Origin: Nocardia puris
Lineage (GTDB): Bacteria; Actinomycetota; Actinomycetes; Mycobacteriales; Mycobacteriaceae
Assembly (NCBI RefSeq): GCF_003315035.1
Contig: NZ_QNRE01000018.1
Coordinates: 1-64,000, forward strand
Length of the DNA: 64,000 nt
Direction: 5' to 3'
This document shows, in pieces, positions 7,753 through 16,517 of this stretch. Made by a program: the position numbers and the translations under genes. The notes under the pieces are model-generated. The model was not told where the DNA came from, did no database searches, and saw only the letters and a program-made list of their open reading frames with translations. Position 1 is the first letter of the stretch; each line of letters opens with the position of its first letter.

Positions 7753-8496
7753 ATGCGAATCCGATCTCTTCGATTGTCCATCGCGGCGATGGCGGCCGCG
7801 GTCGCGGCCACAACCGCTACCACCGGCGTCGCGTCCGCCGATATCGACCTCGGAAGCTCCGGCAGCAGTTCCGGCAGCAGCGGCGACATGGTCATCACCC
7901 TGGTGCGCCATGCCGAGTCCGCCGGTAACGCCTCCGGCCTGATCGACACCAAGGTGCCCGGCCCCGACCTGACCGCACGCGGCCGGACCCAGGCGGACAA
8001 TCTGGCCGTCCAGCTGGCCGACAGGAATTACGACTGCGCCTTCGCGTCAAACATGGTGCGTACCGAGCAGACTGCGGCGCCGACCGTCGCCAAGCAGGAC
8101 CTGAGCCTCGACATTCAGCCCGGTTTCCGGGAGATCGAGGCAGGCGAGTACGAGGGCACCCCGGAATCCGAGGCGCTGTCCGGGTACCTACAGGCGCCGA
8201 TCAAATGGCTCTCCGGCGACCGGAACGCACGGATTCCAGGCTCCATCGACGGCAACGAGTTCGACGGCCGCGTCGATGAGGCACTGCTCACTGTGCAGCG
8301 CCGCGGCTGCGCCAACCCGGTGATCTTCTCGCACGGCGGCACCATCATGTTCTGGTCGATGATGAACGCCGACAACGCGGACCCGAACAAACTCGGCACC
8401 GATCCGATCCGCAATGGCGGCCGCGTCGTCCTCGAGGGCAGCCCCCAGAAGGGCTGGACGATCGTCGAATGGGTCGGCCACCCGGACCTGGACTGA
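7753..8496 (+). CDS. Secreted histidine-phosphatase-family protein
   Basis: A 247-residue protein with a Sec signal peptide (about 1-29, cleavage near GVASA-DIDL), a Gly/Ser linker, then a phosphoglycerate-mutase-like fold. The catalytic RHG-type motif is LVRHAES (about 51-57), the second histidine lies in VIFSHGGTIMFW and an EIEAGEYEG segment supplies the acid. Members remove phosphate from diverse extracytoplasmic substrates; the substrate is unknown. The gene is monocistronic, preceded by GAAAGG and followed by a strong hairpin. Reading frame and signal are intact, unlike the genes to its left. Confidence 0.82.
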   Translation: MRIRSLRLSIAAMAAAVAATTATTGVASADIDLGSSGSSSGSSGDMVITLVRHAESAGNASGLIDTKVPGPDLTARGRTQADNLAVQLADRNYDCAFASNMVRTEQTAAPTVAKQDLSLDIQPGFREIEAGEYEGTPESEALSGYLQAPIKWLSGDRNARIPGSIDGNEFDGRVDEALLTVQRRGCANPVIFSHGGTIMFWSMMNADNADPNKLGTDPIRNGGRVVLEGSPQKGWTIVEWVGHPDLD

Positions 8497-8505
8497 TTCG
8501 CCTTC

Positions 8506-8550
8506 CGCGCCCCGGATGTCACCGACACGATCGGTGGCACCGGGGCGCGG
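8506..8550 (+). terminator. Hairpin terminator after the phosphatase gene
   Basis: CCGCGCCCCGG is mirrored by CCGGGGCGCGG, and the arms extend inward through CACCGA/TCGGTG with a small bulge and mismatch. It starts 9 bases after the stop codon. No U-tract follows, as is common in actinobacteria. Confidence 0.65.
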
Positions 8551-8657
8551 TTGCCTCTCAGCACAGGGTCACTCACGGCGCGGCCCTCCACCACACCCGG
8601 TGAAGGTCAACGCGTTCAACACCATTCGACGCACCTCGGCGGAAGTCCTCGGAGCTC

Positions 8658-9167
8658 TCAGCCCTCGCCGTCGAGGGTCAGCACGACCAGCGGAAGGGGA
8701 CGGTCGACCTTGGACTGGAAGTCCGCCAGCAGGGGGTTGTTCGCCAACACCCACGCCGCGAACTCGTCGTAGTCCGCGCCTTCGAGCACCTTGCCGGTCG
8801 CCCCGTAGGTCTTGTCCCGGAGTTCGACAGTCACCTGCGGATTCGCCTTGATGTTGTACCACCAGGCCGGGTACTTGTCCTCGATGAACGAGCTGACATA
8901 CATGATGTCGCCCCGGTACAGGGGACCCAGCGGAGTCGTGTGCCGCTTACCGCTCTTGGCTCCGGTAGTGGTGAGCAGGATCAGATCCCCGCCGGCATAC
9001 GCACCACCCACCTTGCCCGAGTTCTCCCGGAACTCCTTGATCACATCATCGTTCCAGCCGACGATGCTGTCCCCCTCCCACGCCTGGTTCCACGGCGCGT
9101 TCGGATCGTTGTACTCGGTGATATCGGCCTGATCCGGCTGTCCCACTGTCGAGTCGTTTTCGCTCAT
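8658..9167 (-). CDS. DDN-type F420-dependent nitroreductase family protein
   Basis: A 169-residue single-domain split-beta-barrel protein of the deazaflavin-dependent nitroreductase group. Recognisable segments are DLILLTTTGAKSGKRHTTPL, IKANPQVTVELRD and a FREN-type pre-barrel helix. These enzymes use reduced F420 to reduce quinones or xenobiotics, and are abundant in mycobacteria and Nocardia. The ATG at 9167 (MSENDSTVGQ) is preferred; the longer open frame adds residues without homology. Monocistronic. Confidence 0.8.
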   Translation of the reverse strand: MSENDSTVGQPDQADITEYNDPNAPWNQAWEGDSIVGWNDDVIKEFRENSGKVGGAYAGGDLILLTTTGAKSGKRHTTPLGPLYRGDIMYVSSFIEDKYPAWWYNIKANPQVTVELRDKTYGATGKVLEGADYDEFAAWVLANNPLLADFQSKVDRPLPLVVLTLDGEG

Positions 9168-9308
9168 GATTCGAGTGTGTCGCATGTATAGGACAGCGAG
9201 TGTCCTAATACGGACGGTGCGCACCGCCGACAGGGGGCTGCTGCAGGATTCGGTGACAGGTTGACCTGCCCCTGCAGCCGTCCCATGGGCGGCGCTGGAC
9301 TCGCTAGT

Positions 9309-9881
9309 TCAACGAACATCCGATCGTTGACGTGCTTGTCGGACCGCGTCGGTGTACAGCGCGGTGGTCAGCTCTTCGGGAGTGACGCCGAGTTCTGTGA
9401 GTATTGCGCGCAGTTCCGCGAAGGCTTGGGGCAGGTCGGTTTCTTCGGCTTGGGTTTCCAGTTCCAGGAAGGTGCCGTCGATCTCCGGCACCTCGGCGAT
9501 GGTGGCGAGCATGCGTCTGCCGGAGGCGGTGAGCTCGAAGTTTTCGCAGTGTTTGGTGAAGGACAAGGCGGGCTGGTAGCCGAGCCGGATGATGATTTCG
9601 TGGATGGCGTCGCGGTCGGTGACGAGGGTTTCGAGTTCGGGTTTGGATCCGGTCGCTTCGTCGACGGCGGGGTCTTTGAAGGTGAGTACCTGGCGGCGGT
9701 TGCCGGAGGTGTCTTCGATTGTGCGGAGCCGTAATTCGCGGCCGGTGCGGTCGAGATCCCGGGCTGGGGTGTCGTAGTAGGTGTCCTGGTAGGACACGGT
9801 CGCGGGGGTGGCTCGTTCGTGCAGGGCAGCGCGGACTCGGTCGGGGGTGGTCAGTCTGGCTTTGTATTCGGCCTCGATCAC
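9309..9881 (-). CDS. CYTH-domain protein (class IV cyclase / triphosphatase type)
   Basis: A 190-residue CYTH protein. The signature ExExK is at the N-terminus (IEAEYKAR), followed by beta strands with alternating charged residues (ELRLRTIEDTSGNRRQVLTF, SFTKHCENFEL, FLELETQAEET) that line a triphosphate tunnel with divalent metals. Members are CyaB-type adenylate cyclases or thiamine/inorganic triphosphatases; sequence alone does not decide. The GTG at 9881 directly precedes ExExK. It lies 23 bases after the XRE regulator gene and probably shares its transcript, which faces away from the decarboxylase-ArgRS set. Confidence 0.82.
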   Translation of the reverse strand: MIEAEYKARLTTPDRVRAALHERATPATVSYQDTYYDTPARDLDRTGRELRLRTIEDTSGNRRQVLTFKDPAVDEATGSKPELETLVTDRDAIHEIIIRLGYQPALSFTKHCENFELTASGRRMLATIAEVPEIDGTFLELETQAEETDLPQAFAELRAILTELGVTPEELTTALYTDAVRQARQRSDVR

Positions 9882-9904
9882 GGGTGCTGCCTTTCTGTGG
9901 CTGG

Positions 9905-10723
9905 TCAGACGGCGCGGTGCGCGGTGGTGATGGTCTGTTCCATGGTTCGGCGGAAGGCGTGGTGCAGGATTCCGAGGGGGTTGGGTTCGATTCGTTGGGT
10001 GGGGCACGCGTGGGCTTCGCGGTGGTCGGTGAACGCGGAGACGTACATGGTTCCGTGCTGTCCGTCGAGGCTGATGATCCGCCATACGGGTACGTGATCG
10101 TAGAGGTAGACCTCTACCCGGCGTCCGGAATCGACCAGCTCACGCAGTCGTGAGAGGGACAGGCGGATGCCGGCAGCGAACGACTCGGCCGATTCACCGA
10201 TCTCCTGCGCACGGTATGCGGCGGCAGCCGAGTCGGGGTTGAGCAGAAGGGCACGTAGCCGGGCGTCGACCGGGATGACCTCGCGCAAGAGCGAGCCCTT
10301 CAATCCCAGGATGCCGAGCCCCCGCACCGCCATGACATCGATGGTGGCCGCAGTGCCAACCGCGGCGCGGATGTCCTCGGCGGCGTCGGCTTGGGACGGG
10401 TAGGTGCGAGTGATCTCGGTAGGGCCGGCCGATATCACGTGGTGTGCGTTCCGGGGTGCCAGTCCCAACGCGATGCGGGCCGAATCCGGCATACCCAGGC
10501 CGTCGGCCAGTCGCTGGTACGAACTGAGGCTGGTGACCTGTCGGCGCCGGTTGATCAGTTCGTTGATCCGGCCTTGGGAGATGGCCAGGGCTGTGGCCAG
10601 TCGTTGCTGGCTGGCCCCGGTGTGCTGCTGCACCAGCCGAAGGATGCCAGCGACATCACGGTCGACGAGAAGACGCTGGACTTCTTCACGTGCCCAGATC
10701 TCAGCTGGGACGACGATCGGCAT
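9905..10723 (-). CDS. XRE-family regulator with C-terminal DUF5919-like domain
   Basis: A 272-residue protein. Residues about 25-85 are a Cro/C1-type helix-turn-helix (QRLATALAISQGRINELINR). After a linker, about 105-265 match the DUF5919-type sensor domain seen in actinobacterial XRE proteins (DVMAVRGLGILGLKGSLLRE, then RVEVYLYDHVPVWRII). The ligand of that domain is unknown. ATG at 10723 is chosen; a GTG at 10741 is possible. It diverges from the PLP-decarboxylase gene with a 165-base intergenic region carrying a small inverted repeat, so control of the neighbouring set is plausible. Confidence 0.8.
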   Translation of the reverse strand: MPIVVPAEIWAREEVQRLLVDRDVAGILRLVQQHTGASQQRLATALAISQGRINELINRRRQVTSLSSYQRLADGLGMPDSARIALGLAPRNAHHVISAGPTEITRTYPSQADAAEDIRAAVGTAATIDVMAVRGLGILGLKGSLLREVIPVDARLRALLLNPDSAAAAYRAQEIGESAESFAAGIRLSLSRLRELVDSGRRVEVYLYDHVPVWRIISLDGQHGTMYVSAFTDHREAHACPTQRIEPNPLGILHHAFRRTMEQTITTAHRAV

Positions 10724-10775
10724 GAACGCGGATCCCTGCACGGCTGCCCCTCATCCCGAACACCCACCCGGATTC

Positions 10776-10790
10776 ATCTCACTGCGAGAT
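10776..10790. promoter_or_regulatory. Candidate XRE operator
   Basis: ATCTCACTGCGAGAT has perfect 5-base arms (ATCTC/GAGAT) around a 5-base spacer, an XRE-like geometry, between the divergent regulator and decarboxylase genes. Short repeats arise by chance, so this is tentative. Confidence 0.35.
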
Positions 10791-10888
10791 TATCAGTCTG
10801 GCAGGTGATATCCCCTCGGTGTGGTCGAAAAACCCTCTGCGCCTTGGCTTACTGGATGCATCGTCCACGTGTTCGAAAGGCGTCGCGC

Positions 10889-12502
10889 ATGCTCGAATCG
10901 ACCCCGCTTCTTCGAAGTTCGCCGGCAGATACGGATGCTCCCGCCGACAACGGCGGGCACACCCGGTCGGACCACTCCCATGCCAAGGCGGTCAGGGCGG
11001 TTTCGGCGAGTGACGCCACCGGGCCGGACACTGTCGAGTTGCTGCATCGAGCGCTGGACCTCGGTCTGGAATTCAAGAATCGCGAGGAGATCTACGGCAG
11101 CCGTATGCCGCCGAACGAGATTCGCGACGTACTGCTGACCGAGCTCCCGGAAGCATCTTTGACGTATGACGAGATCTACCGGCAGTTCCGCGATCATGTT
11201 CTGCCGCTGCGCAAGAACGAGGCATCGCCGCGGTTTCTTGGTTTCGGCGACACCGGCGATGATCCGGCGGCCCTCATGGGCGGTGTCTTGTCACTGCTGA
11301 CCCAGCAGAACATGATCAACCAGTCGTTCGACTCGCCCAGCGCCACCTTTATCGAGATCACGGTGCTTCGCTGGCTTCGAGAACTCCTCGGGTTCTCGAA
11401 TCCTCCGGTGTCCGAGGTGAACTCGGTGTGGGATGTGGGTGGTGTGATCAATCCCGGCGGGACGATGAGCAACACGATCGCGATGATGCTGGCACGCGAG
11501 TCAGCGGTTCCCGGCACGATGGGATCCGGAATCACCGATCCGGAAAGGTTCTCGGTCATCGTCCCGGAAGGGATCGGGCACTACAGTGCCAAGGCCGCGT
11601 TGACATGGATCGGTTGCGGCAGCCAGGTTATCGAGGTTCCGACAAACGGGTTCCGCTACGACCTCGCCGCGCTCGAGCGCTCGCTTGGTGGGCATCTGGG
11701 CCGGGTGATGTCGGTGGTCGCCTATGCGGGCGACAGCCGTACGCAAACCGTGGACCACCTCCGCGCGGTACACGACGTGGTGCGTTCGATCGACCCCGGT
11801 ACCTGGTTGCACGCCGATGCCTGCTGGGGCCTGCTCGCCGCGTTCAGCCCACAGTCGGGGGCGCTTCTGGACGGTATCGCGGAATTCGACAGCGTCACCG
11901 TGGATCCGCACAAGATCATGGCCGTCCCGTACGGGCTGAGCGCGCTGTTGGTCCGCGATCCAGCAGCGCTGCGGGCGGTATCGACATATTCGGACCTGAT
12001 CATGCAAGAGGAATTCGCGTTCGGCCAGGTCACTCCGTTTCTCGGGACCAAGGACTGGAGTTCGTTGAAGCTGTGGATGATGATGCTCGGCCGTGGCCGG
12101 ACGGGCTTGGCTGCCCTCGCCGATGACCGAATCGATACGGCTCGTCGGTTCGCCGCGCTCGTCGATGCGCATCCCCGTCTCGTCCGTGTGAACGACCCCG
12201 ATCTGGCGGCCGTCGTGTTCTTGTACCTCCCCGCCGGAGTCGACCAGTCCGTTCCGTTGTCCGATGCCGAGATTGCCGCCGTCAACGTGTTCAACCTCGG
12301 CATCCATCAACGGATGCTCGATGAAGGCCGGTGGCACCTGCATCAATTCACTCTGCCCGACAATCTCGGCCGACTGCGCCATGGCGCGATCCTGCGGCCG
12401 TTGCGGTTCATGGCCAACAACCCCGGTCTCACAAGCGAGCACATGCGCGAAGTCGTGGCCTATCTCGACCACCTCGCCACCGACCTGGACGGTGCCCCAT
12501 GA
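10889..12502 (+). CDS. PLP-dependent group II (glutamate-decarboxylase-like) decarboxylase
   Basis: A 537-residue fold-type I PLP enzyme. The PLP-lysine motif is VDPHKIMAVPYG, the ring-stacking/aspartate region is WLHADACWG, and INPGGTMSNTIAM is the phosphate-binding loop. Members decarboxylate Glu, aromatic or other amino acids, or act as aldehyde synthases; the substrate cannot be fixed from sequence. The N-terminal about 45 residues are unusual and may be spurious; ATG 10889 is the first reasonable start. The stop overlaps the methyltransferase start (ATGA). The set ends with an arginyl-tRNA synthetase. Confidence 0.8.
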   Translation: MLESTPLLRSSPADTDAPADNGGHTRSDHSHAKAVRAVSASDATGPDTVELLHRALDLGLEFKNREEIYGSRMPPNEIRDVLLTELPEASLTYDEIYRQFRDHVLPLRKNEASPRFLGFGDTGDDPAALMGGVLSLLTQQNMINQSFDSPSATFIEITVLRWLRELLGFSNPPVSEVNSVWDVGGVINPGGTMSNTIAMMLARESAVPGTMGSGITDPERFSVIVPEGIGHYSAKAALTWIGCGSQVIEVPTNGFRYDLAALERSLGGHLGRVMSVVAYAGDSRTQTVDHLRAVHDVVRSIDPGTWLHADACWGLLAAFSPQSGALLDGIAEFDSVTVDPHKIMAVPYGLSALLVRDPAALRAVSTYSDLIMQEEFAFGQVTPFLGTKDWSSLKLWMMMLGRGRTGLAALADDRIDTARRFAALVDAHPRLVRVNDPDLAAVVFLYLPAGVDQSVPLSDAEIAAVNVFNLGIHQRMLDEGRWHLHQFTLPDNLGRLRHGAILRPLRFMANNPGLTSEHMREVVAYLDHLATDLDGAP

Positions 12503-13416
12503 CGACCACCGATCGGTTCCGATCCGTCTACCGGACTGAGGGCGTCTACGACCGCCTGCTGCTTCGCCACTTCTTCGGCGGGATCGAGGACACCGAACTC
12601 GTACGGCGGTGGATGACCGATCTGTTCGGCATACCCGATGGTGCACTGCGGATCGCCGAGTTCGGCTGTGGCACCGGCCGCATCACGCGAGTGCTCGCCC
12701 CCTACGCTCATGAGCTCGTCCTGGCCGACTACAGCCCAACAATGATAACGGCAGTGTCCCAAGGCTTTCCGCACGCGCGGACACTGTGCGCCGATACCCG
12801 AGATGCAGTCACCGAGCTCCTCTCCGAGGGCCGACAGGCAAGTTTCGATGTGGTGGCAGCATTCTGGTCGTTGAGCTATCCGCTCGGAGAGATCTTCGAA
12901 ACCCTGTCCGCGTCCGGTGTCGTGCCGAACCCGCAACCGGGTTCCGCCCGGAATCGGGCGAGGGCCTTCGTATATCGGATGATCGACCTTCTCGCCCCGA
13001 ACGGGCATTTGACGGTGCTGCTGTTCGACGCCGAAAGCCCGGAACAACGACTCGTCACTCGAGGCTGGGAACGAGTCGCGCCCTTCCCGGAAGGCGGCCG
13101 ATCCTATACCCGCAACATCCTGACCGATGCCCTCCGACAGCTCGAAGAGCGTGGTCGAGGCAGGCTGAACCACACACGGCTCGGCGGAGTCGCCTGGGCA
13201 CCGAATCCGGCGGCAGCTCGTGATTGGTTTTTCGGAGTCCACTTCAAACACCACCCACAGTTGACGAACGATCCGGAGCTCGCCCGGATCGTCGATGACT
13301 TCATCGACCGGCACCGCCTCCTCGACGGCGGCGTCACCCTTCCCAGCGGCGTGCACCTGATCGACTTCCACCGGGCCGACCATCCCCACGCGTCCCTACC
13401 TCGGGTGCTGCCATGA
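12499..13416 (+). CDS. Class I SAM-dependent methyltransferase
   Basis: A 305-residue protein with a Rossmann methyltransferase core: motif I IAEFGCGTGRITRVLAPYA (about 51-70), then LVLADYSPTMI for motif II and VVAAFWSLSYPLGEIFETL in the motif IV region. The last third (WFFGVHFKHHPQ, then a His-rich tail) is outside the core and probably contacts substrate. The start overlaps the decarboxylase stop and the stop overlaps the nucleotidyltransferase start, so all three are translationally coupled. Substrate unknown; N- or O-methylation of the decarboxylase product is a reasonable guess. Confidence 0.8.
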   Translation: MTTTDRFRSVYRTEGVYDRLLLRHFFGGIEDTELVRRWMTDLFGIPDGALRIAEFGCGTGRITRVLAPYAHELVLADYSPTMITAVSQGFPHARTLCADTRDAVTELLSEGRQASFDVVAAFWSLSYPLGEIFETLSASGVVPNPQPGSARNRARAFVYRMIDLLAPNGHLTVLLFDAESPEQRLVTRGWERVAPFPEGGRSYTRNILTDALRQLEERGRGRLNHTRLGGVAWAPNPAAARDWFFGVHFKHHPQLTNDPELARIVDDFIDRHRLLDGGVTLPSGVHLIDFHRADHPHASLPRVLP

Positions 13417-14132
13417 CAGACGAGTTGTTCGCCGCGGCGGCGGCCATCAGGGTGGAATTCGCCTCGGACGGTTACGGACTCGCCTACGGCTCGCATGCCA
13501 GCGGACTCGCCGGGCCGACCTCGGATCTCGATCTCGTCCTCATCGGACGGCGGCGGTTGGAGAGCACACGGATGCGGGCATTGACCCACCGGGTGGTCTG
13601 GCTCCACCACATCTTCGGACTCGACCTCGACACCGAGGTCGCCTATCGGACGAAACTCTTCGCGACCTACAAGGACGTCGATGCCGCAGTGGAGTTGCGG
13701 TGTTTCGACCGAATCGACGGGCGCCTTGTCGCCGGACCGGTGATTGCCGAACCCTGGTGGCTGAATTCGACCGGATTCGGCCGGCGGCTCCTGCTCAACG
13801 CGTTCACCAGCGAACACGTCTTCCTCGGTGGCGACGTGCACCGCTACCGGCTCGATCGGAATAGGGCCGAGAACGGCATCGCCCAGCTCGCCGCCTCGAT
13901 TCTCGGAAGCCATTCACTCTCGATCTCCGAGGCAGTCGAGGCATTGTGCCGCAGCGCTACAGGCGCCTACGGCAAAGACTTCCTCGGCTACACCCCTACC
14001 GCCCATCTCCGTTCGGTCGTCGCAGCAGGGATTGCGGCATTCGACGCCGCGCGGCGACCTCGAGATCCCCGTGACCAACGTGGCCGGCGACAGCCCGATC
14101 ACACCGAAAGTCGTGCGATCACAGGTCCCTGA
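13413..14132 (+). CDS. Minimal nucleotidyltransferase-fold protein
   Basis: A 239-residue protein with the pol-beta-type nucleotidyltransferase signature: GS at YGSHASGLAGPTSDLDLVL (about 24-42), where the DLD pair binds metal, and a third acidic residue probably in FGLDLDTEVAY. The rest is helical (about 130-215). Members adenylylate or nucleotidylate antibiotics, proteins or small molecules. The last about 25 residues become Arg/Pro-rich; another frame there reads GDLEIPVTNVAGDSPITPKV, so a frameshift near 14060 may have replaced the tail. ATG overlaps the methyltransferase stop; argS starts 39 bases downstream. Confidence 0.7.
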   Translation: MTDELFAAAAAIRVEFASDGYGLAYGSHASGLAGPTSDLDLVLIGRRRLESTRMRALTHRVVWLHHIFGLDLDTEVAYRTKLFATYKDVDAAVELRCFDRIDGRLVAGPVIAEPWWLNSTGFGRRLLLNAFTSEHVFLGGDVHRYRLDRNRAENGIAQLAASILGSHSLSISEAVEALCRSATGAYGKDFLGYTPTAHLRSVVAAGIAAFDAARRPRDPRDQRGRRQPDHTESRAITGP

Positions 14133-14171
14133 GATACTCGGTGCCTACCGTCGTTCAGAAAGGAATCCCAG

Positions 14172-15944
14172 GTGAAACCTGCCGGTGTGGTGCCGCTGCT
14201 CGGGTCTGTCGCTGCCGCTGTGTCGGAGGCGATCGGCCGAGTCCGACCCGACCTGGCAGGAGCAGACCCGGTGGTGCGACGCTCCGACCGCGCCGACTAC
14301 CAATCGAATGCCGCGCTGCCGCTCGCCAAGAACGCCGGGGCGAAACCCGTCGAACTGGCAGAATCGCTGGTGCAGCATCTCAACAATGACGGCCGCGAGG
14401 TCATCGAGTCCGTAACCGTCTCGGGGCCGGGGTTCCTCAACATCACTGTCTCCGATACCGCGATTTGGTCGCAGGTCGCGGCGCGACTCGCCGATGAGCG
14501 ACTCGGTGTCCCCATCGACGGGGCCGGGCAGCGGGTCGTGATCGACTATTCGGGGCCGAACGTGGCCAAGGAGATGCACGTCGGACATCTGCGGACCACG
14601 ATCATCGGTGACAGCCTCGCCCGCGTTCTCGCCTTCCTCGGCGCGGAAGTGATTCGCGCGAATCACTTGGGTGATTGGGGAACTCAGTTCGGGATGCTCA
14701 TCCAATACATCGACGAGCACCCCGAAACATCATGGCGTCAAGACGAACTCAGTGATAGCGGGACCAGCGCGGTGTCGGCTCTGGACGCGCTGTACAAGGC
14801 CGCGCGGGCGCGGTTCGACACCGACCTGGACTTCGCCGACCGTGCCCGGCGCCGCGTGGTCGCTCTGCAGTCCGGGGACGAGCGGACGGTGGCCCTGTGG
14901 AAGGAGATCGTGGCCGAATCGGAGAAAGCGTTCGCCGCGATCTACGACCGCCTCGGTGTGCTGCTCACCCCGGACGATTACGCCGGCGAGTCGTTCTACA
15001 ACCCGATGCTCGCCGACACCGTCACCGAACTCCTCGACAAAGGCGTCGCCGTCGACAGTGATGGCGCGATCGTGGTTGCCTCGCAGGAAGTTACCGGCAC
15101 TGGTGACACCCCCGCGGTGTTGATGGTCCGCAAGCGCGACGGTGGCTACGGCTACGACAGCACCGACCTGGCCACCATTCGCTACCGCATCACCACCCTG
15201 CACGCCGACCGGCTGCTGTACGTCACCGATTCCCGCCAAGCCCTGCACTTTCGGCTGATCTTCGAGGCGGCCCGCCGCGCAGGATGGCTCACCGACGCTG
15301 TCACCGTCGACCACGTCGCCTACGGCACCGTTCTCGGGCCCGAAGGCCGGCCCTTCAAAACCCGTGCCGGCGGCACCGTTCGACTGATGGACCTGCTCGA
15401 CGACGCCGTCTCCGCTGCCCGCACCGTGGTCGCCGAGAAGAACCCCAACCTGCCCGCGGACGAACTCGACCGCATCGCCGAGCAGGCCGGTATCGGTGCG
15501 GTGAAGTACGCCGACCTGTCCACCAGCCGGATCAAGGACTACGCTTTCGACCCCGCCCGCATGACCGCCTTCATCGGCAACACCGGTGTCTACCTGCAAT
15601 ACGCGCACGCCCGCATCTGCTCGATCCTGCGCAAAGCCGAAGATCTCCACGGTATTTCGATCGACACGCAGATCCCACTCGACCCGGGCGAACGCGAACT
15701 CGCACTCACCCTGGACGGGTACGGAACGGTCATCGCCGAGGTATCCGCCACCCTCGAACCACACCGCTTGGCCGGCTACCTCTACGACCTCGCCCGCGCC
15801 TTCTCCGCCTTCTACGACACCTGCCCCGTCCTCACCGCTACCGAACCCATCCGCGGCAACCGCCTCGCCCTCGCTCAGTTGACCGCCCGAACCCTCGCCC
15901 ACGGCCTCGAACTGCTGGGAATCGCCGCACCGGAACGGCTCTGA
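14172..15944 (+). CDS. argS: Arginyl-tRNA synthetase, accessory type
   Basis: A 590-residue class Ia synthetase. It has the N-terminal Arg-tRNA additional domain (about 10-105), HIGH as HVGHLR (about 137-142), the KMSKS-equivalent loop FKTRAGGTVRLMDLL (about 393-407) and an intact C-terminal anticodon-binding DALR domain (about 475-590). GTG 14172 follows AAGGA. It charges tRNA-Arg with arginine. It resembles the second ArgRS type of streptomycetes (SDRADYQSNAALPLAK) rather than the mycobacterial housekeeping form, so a second argS probably exists elsewhere. Position behind three coupled biosynthetic-type genes suggests a specialised role such as target duplication or supply of Arg-tRNA. Confidence 0.9.
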   Translation: MKPAGVVPLLGSVAAAVSEAIGRVRPDLAGADPVVRRSDRADYQSNAALPLAKNAGAKPVELAESLVQHLNNDGREVIESVTVSGPGFLNITVSDTAIWSQVAARLADERLGVPIDGAGQRVVIDYSGPNVAKEMHVGHLRTTIIGDSLARVLAFLGAEVIRANHLGDWGTQFGMLIQYIDEHPETSWRQDELSDSGTSAVSALDALYKAARARFDTDLDFADRARRRVVALQSGDERTVALWKEIVAESEKAFAAIYDRLGVLLTPDDYAGESFYNPMLADTVTELLDKGVAVDSDGAIVVASQEVTGTGDTPAVLMVRKRDGGYGYDSTDLATIRYRITTLHADRLLYVTDSRQALHFRLIFEAARRAGWLTDAVTVDHVAYGTVLGPEGRPFKTRAGGTVRLMDLLDDAVSAARTVVAEKNPNLPADELDRIAEQAGIGAVKYADLSTSRIKDYAFDPARMTAFIGNTGVYLQYAHARICSILRKAEDLHGISIDTQIPLDPGERELALTLDGYGTVIAEVSATLEPHRLAGYLYDLARAFSAFYDTCPVLTATEPIRGNRLALAQLTARTLAHGLELLGIAAPERL

Positions 15945-16117
15945 AACAGGAAGTACCGCAGACGAAGAGGGCGCACCACACGCTCCGACTGTCCCGGGTA
16001 CATGGTGTTCACCAGCACAATCAGCCAGGTCCTGTCCGGAAAGGCGAGCATGGGTGACGATCAGCTTCCCGGTTGCTGTCGCTTTTGGGTCGTCGTTCCG
16101 AGATCGCGCGCTGACCG

Positions 16118-16453
16118 GTGACGCCCGAACTCACACGCTCAGAACGTCGTTCCTGGTTGCTGCACCAGCGGTTGTCGAGCCACCTGACCAGATCCAGCTT
16201 CGAGTCCTGGCGGCATTGTATCGAGCGCAACCTCCGGCGGCTTCGCGAGGGAGTTTCCGGAGAGCCTCATCGGCGGCACCTGGAGCGTTGGGCGTCGCTG
16301 GTCAATCGGGGTGACGTGCCCGGTATTCATCGAGCACTCACCGGACTGGATCGCGAATCCATTGAGATGCGCGAGGTTTCGCCGATGGGTGGACTGCTCC
16401 CGCAATTGGAGCGCGCCGAGGTCCTGCGGGGAGCTGATGCGCCGCCACTGTGA
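16118..16453 (+). CDS. Small conserved-looking protein of unknown function
   Basis: A 111-residue, Arg/Trp/Glu-rich soluble protein starting at GTG 16118. It is predicted helical throughout (SFESWRHCIERNLRRLREGV, HRRHLERWASLVNRGDVPGI) and ends REVSPMGGLLPQLERAEVLR. The alternating charged pattern and intact frame suggest a real gene, and similar short proteins occur in Nocardia accessory regions, but no domain is recognised. It stands alone between argS and an orphan antitoxin. Confidence 0.45.
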   Translation: MTPELTRSERRSWLLHQRLSSHLTRSSFESWRHCIERNLRRLREGVSGEPHRRHLERWASLVNRGDVPGIHRALTGLDRESIEMREVSPMGGLLPQLERAEVLRGADAPPL

Positions 16454-16517
16454 CGCCGAAGTGGACAACAACGACGAAATAGACGCCTGGGCTCACGGCA
16501 CGGATACCGGTTCGGCT

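Noticed and set aside
16021..16117. Short reverse-strand frame between argS and the small unknown protein as a gene
   Set aside because: Arg/Ser-rich translation, no ribosome binding site and antisense overlap with a better candidate.
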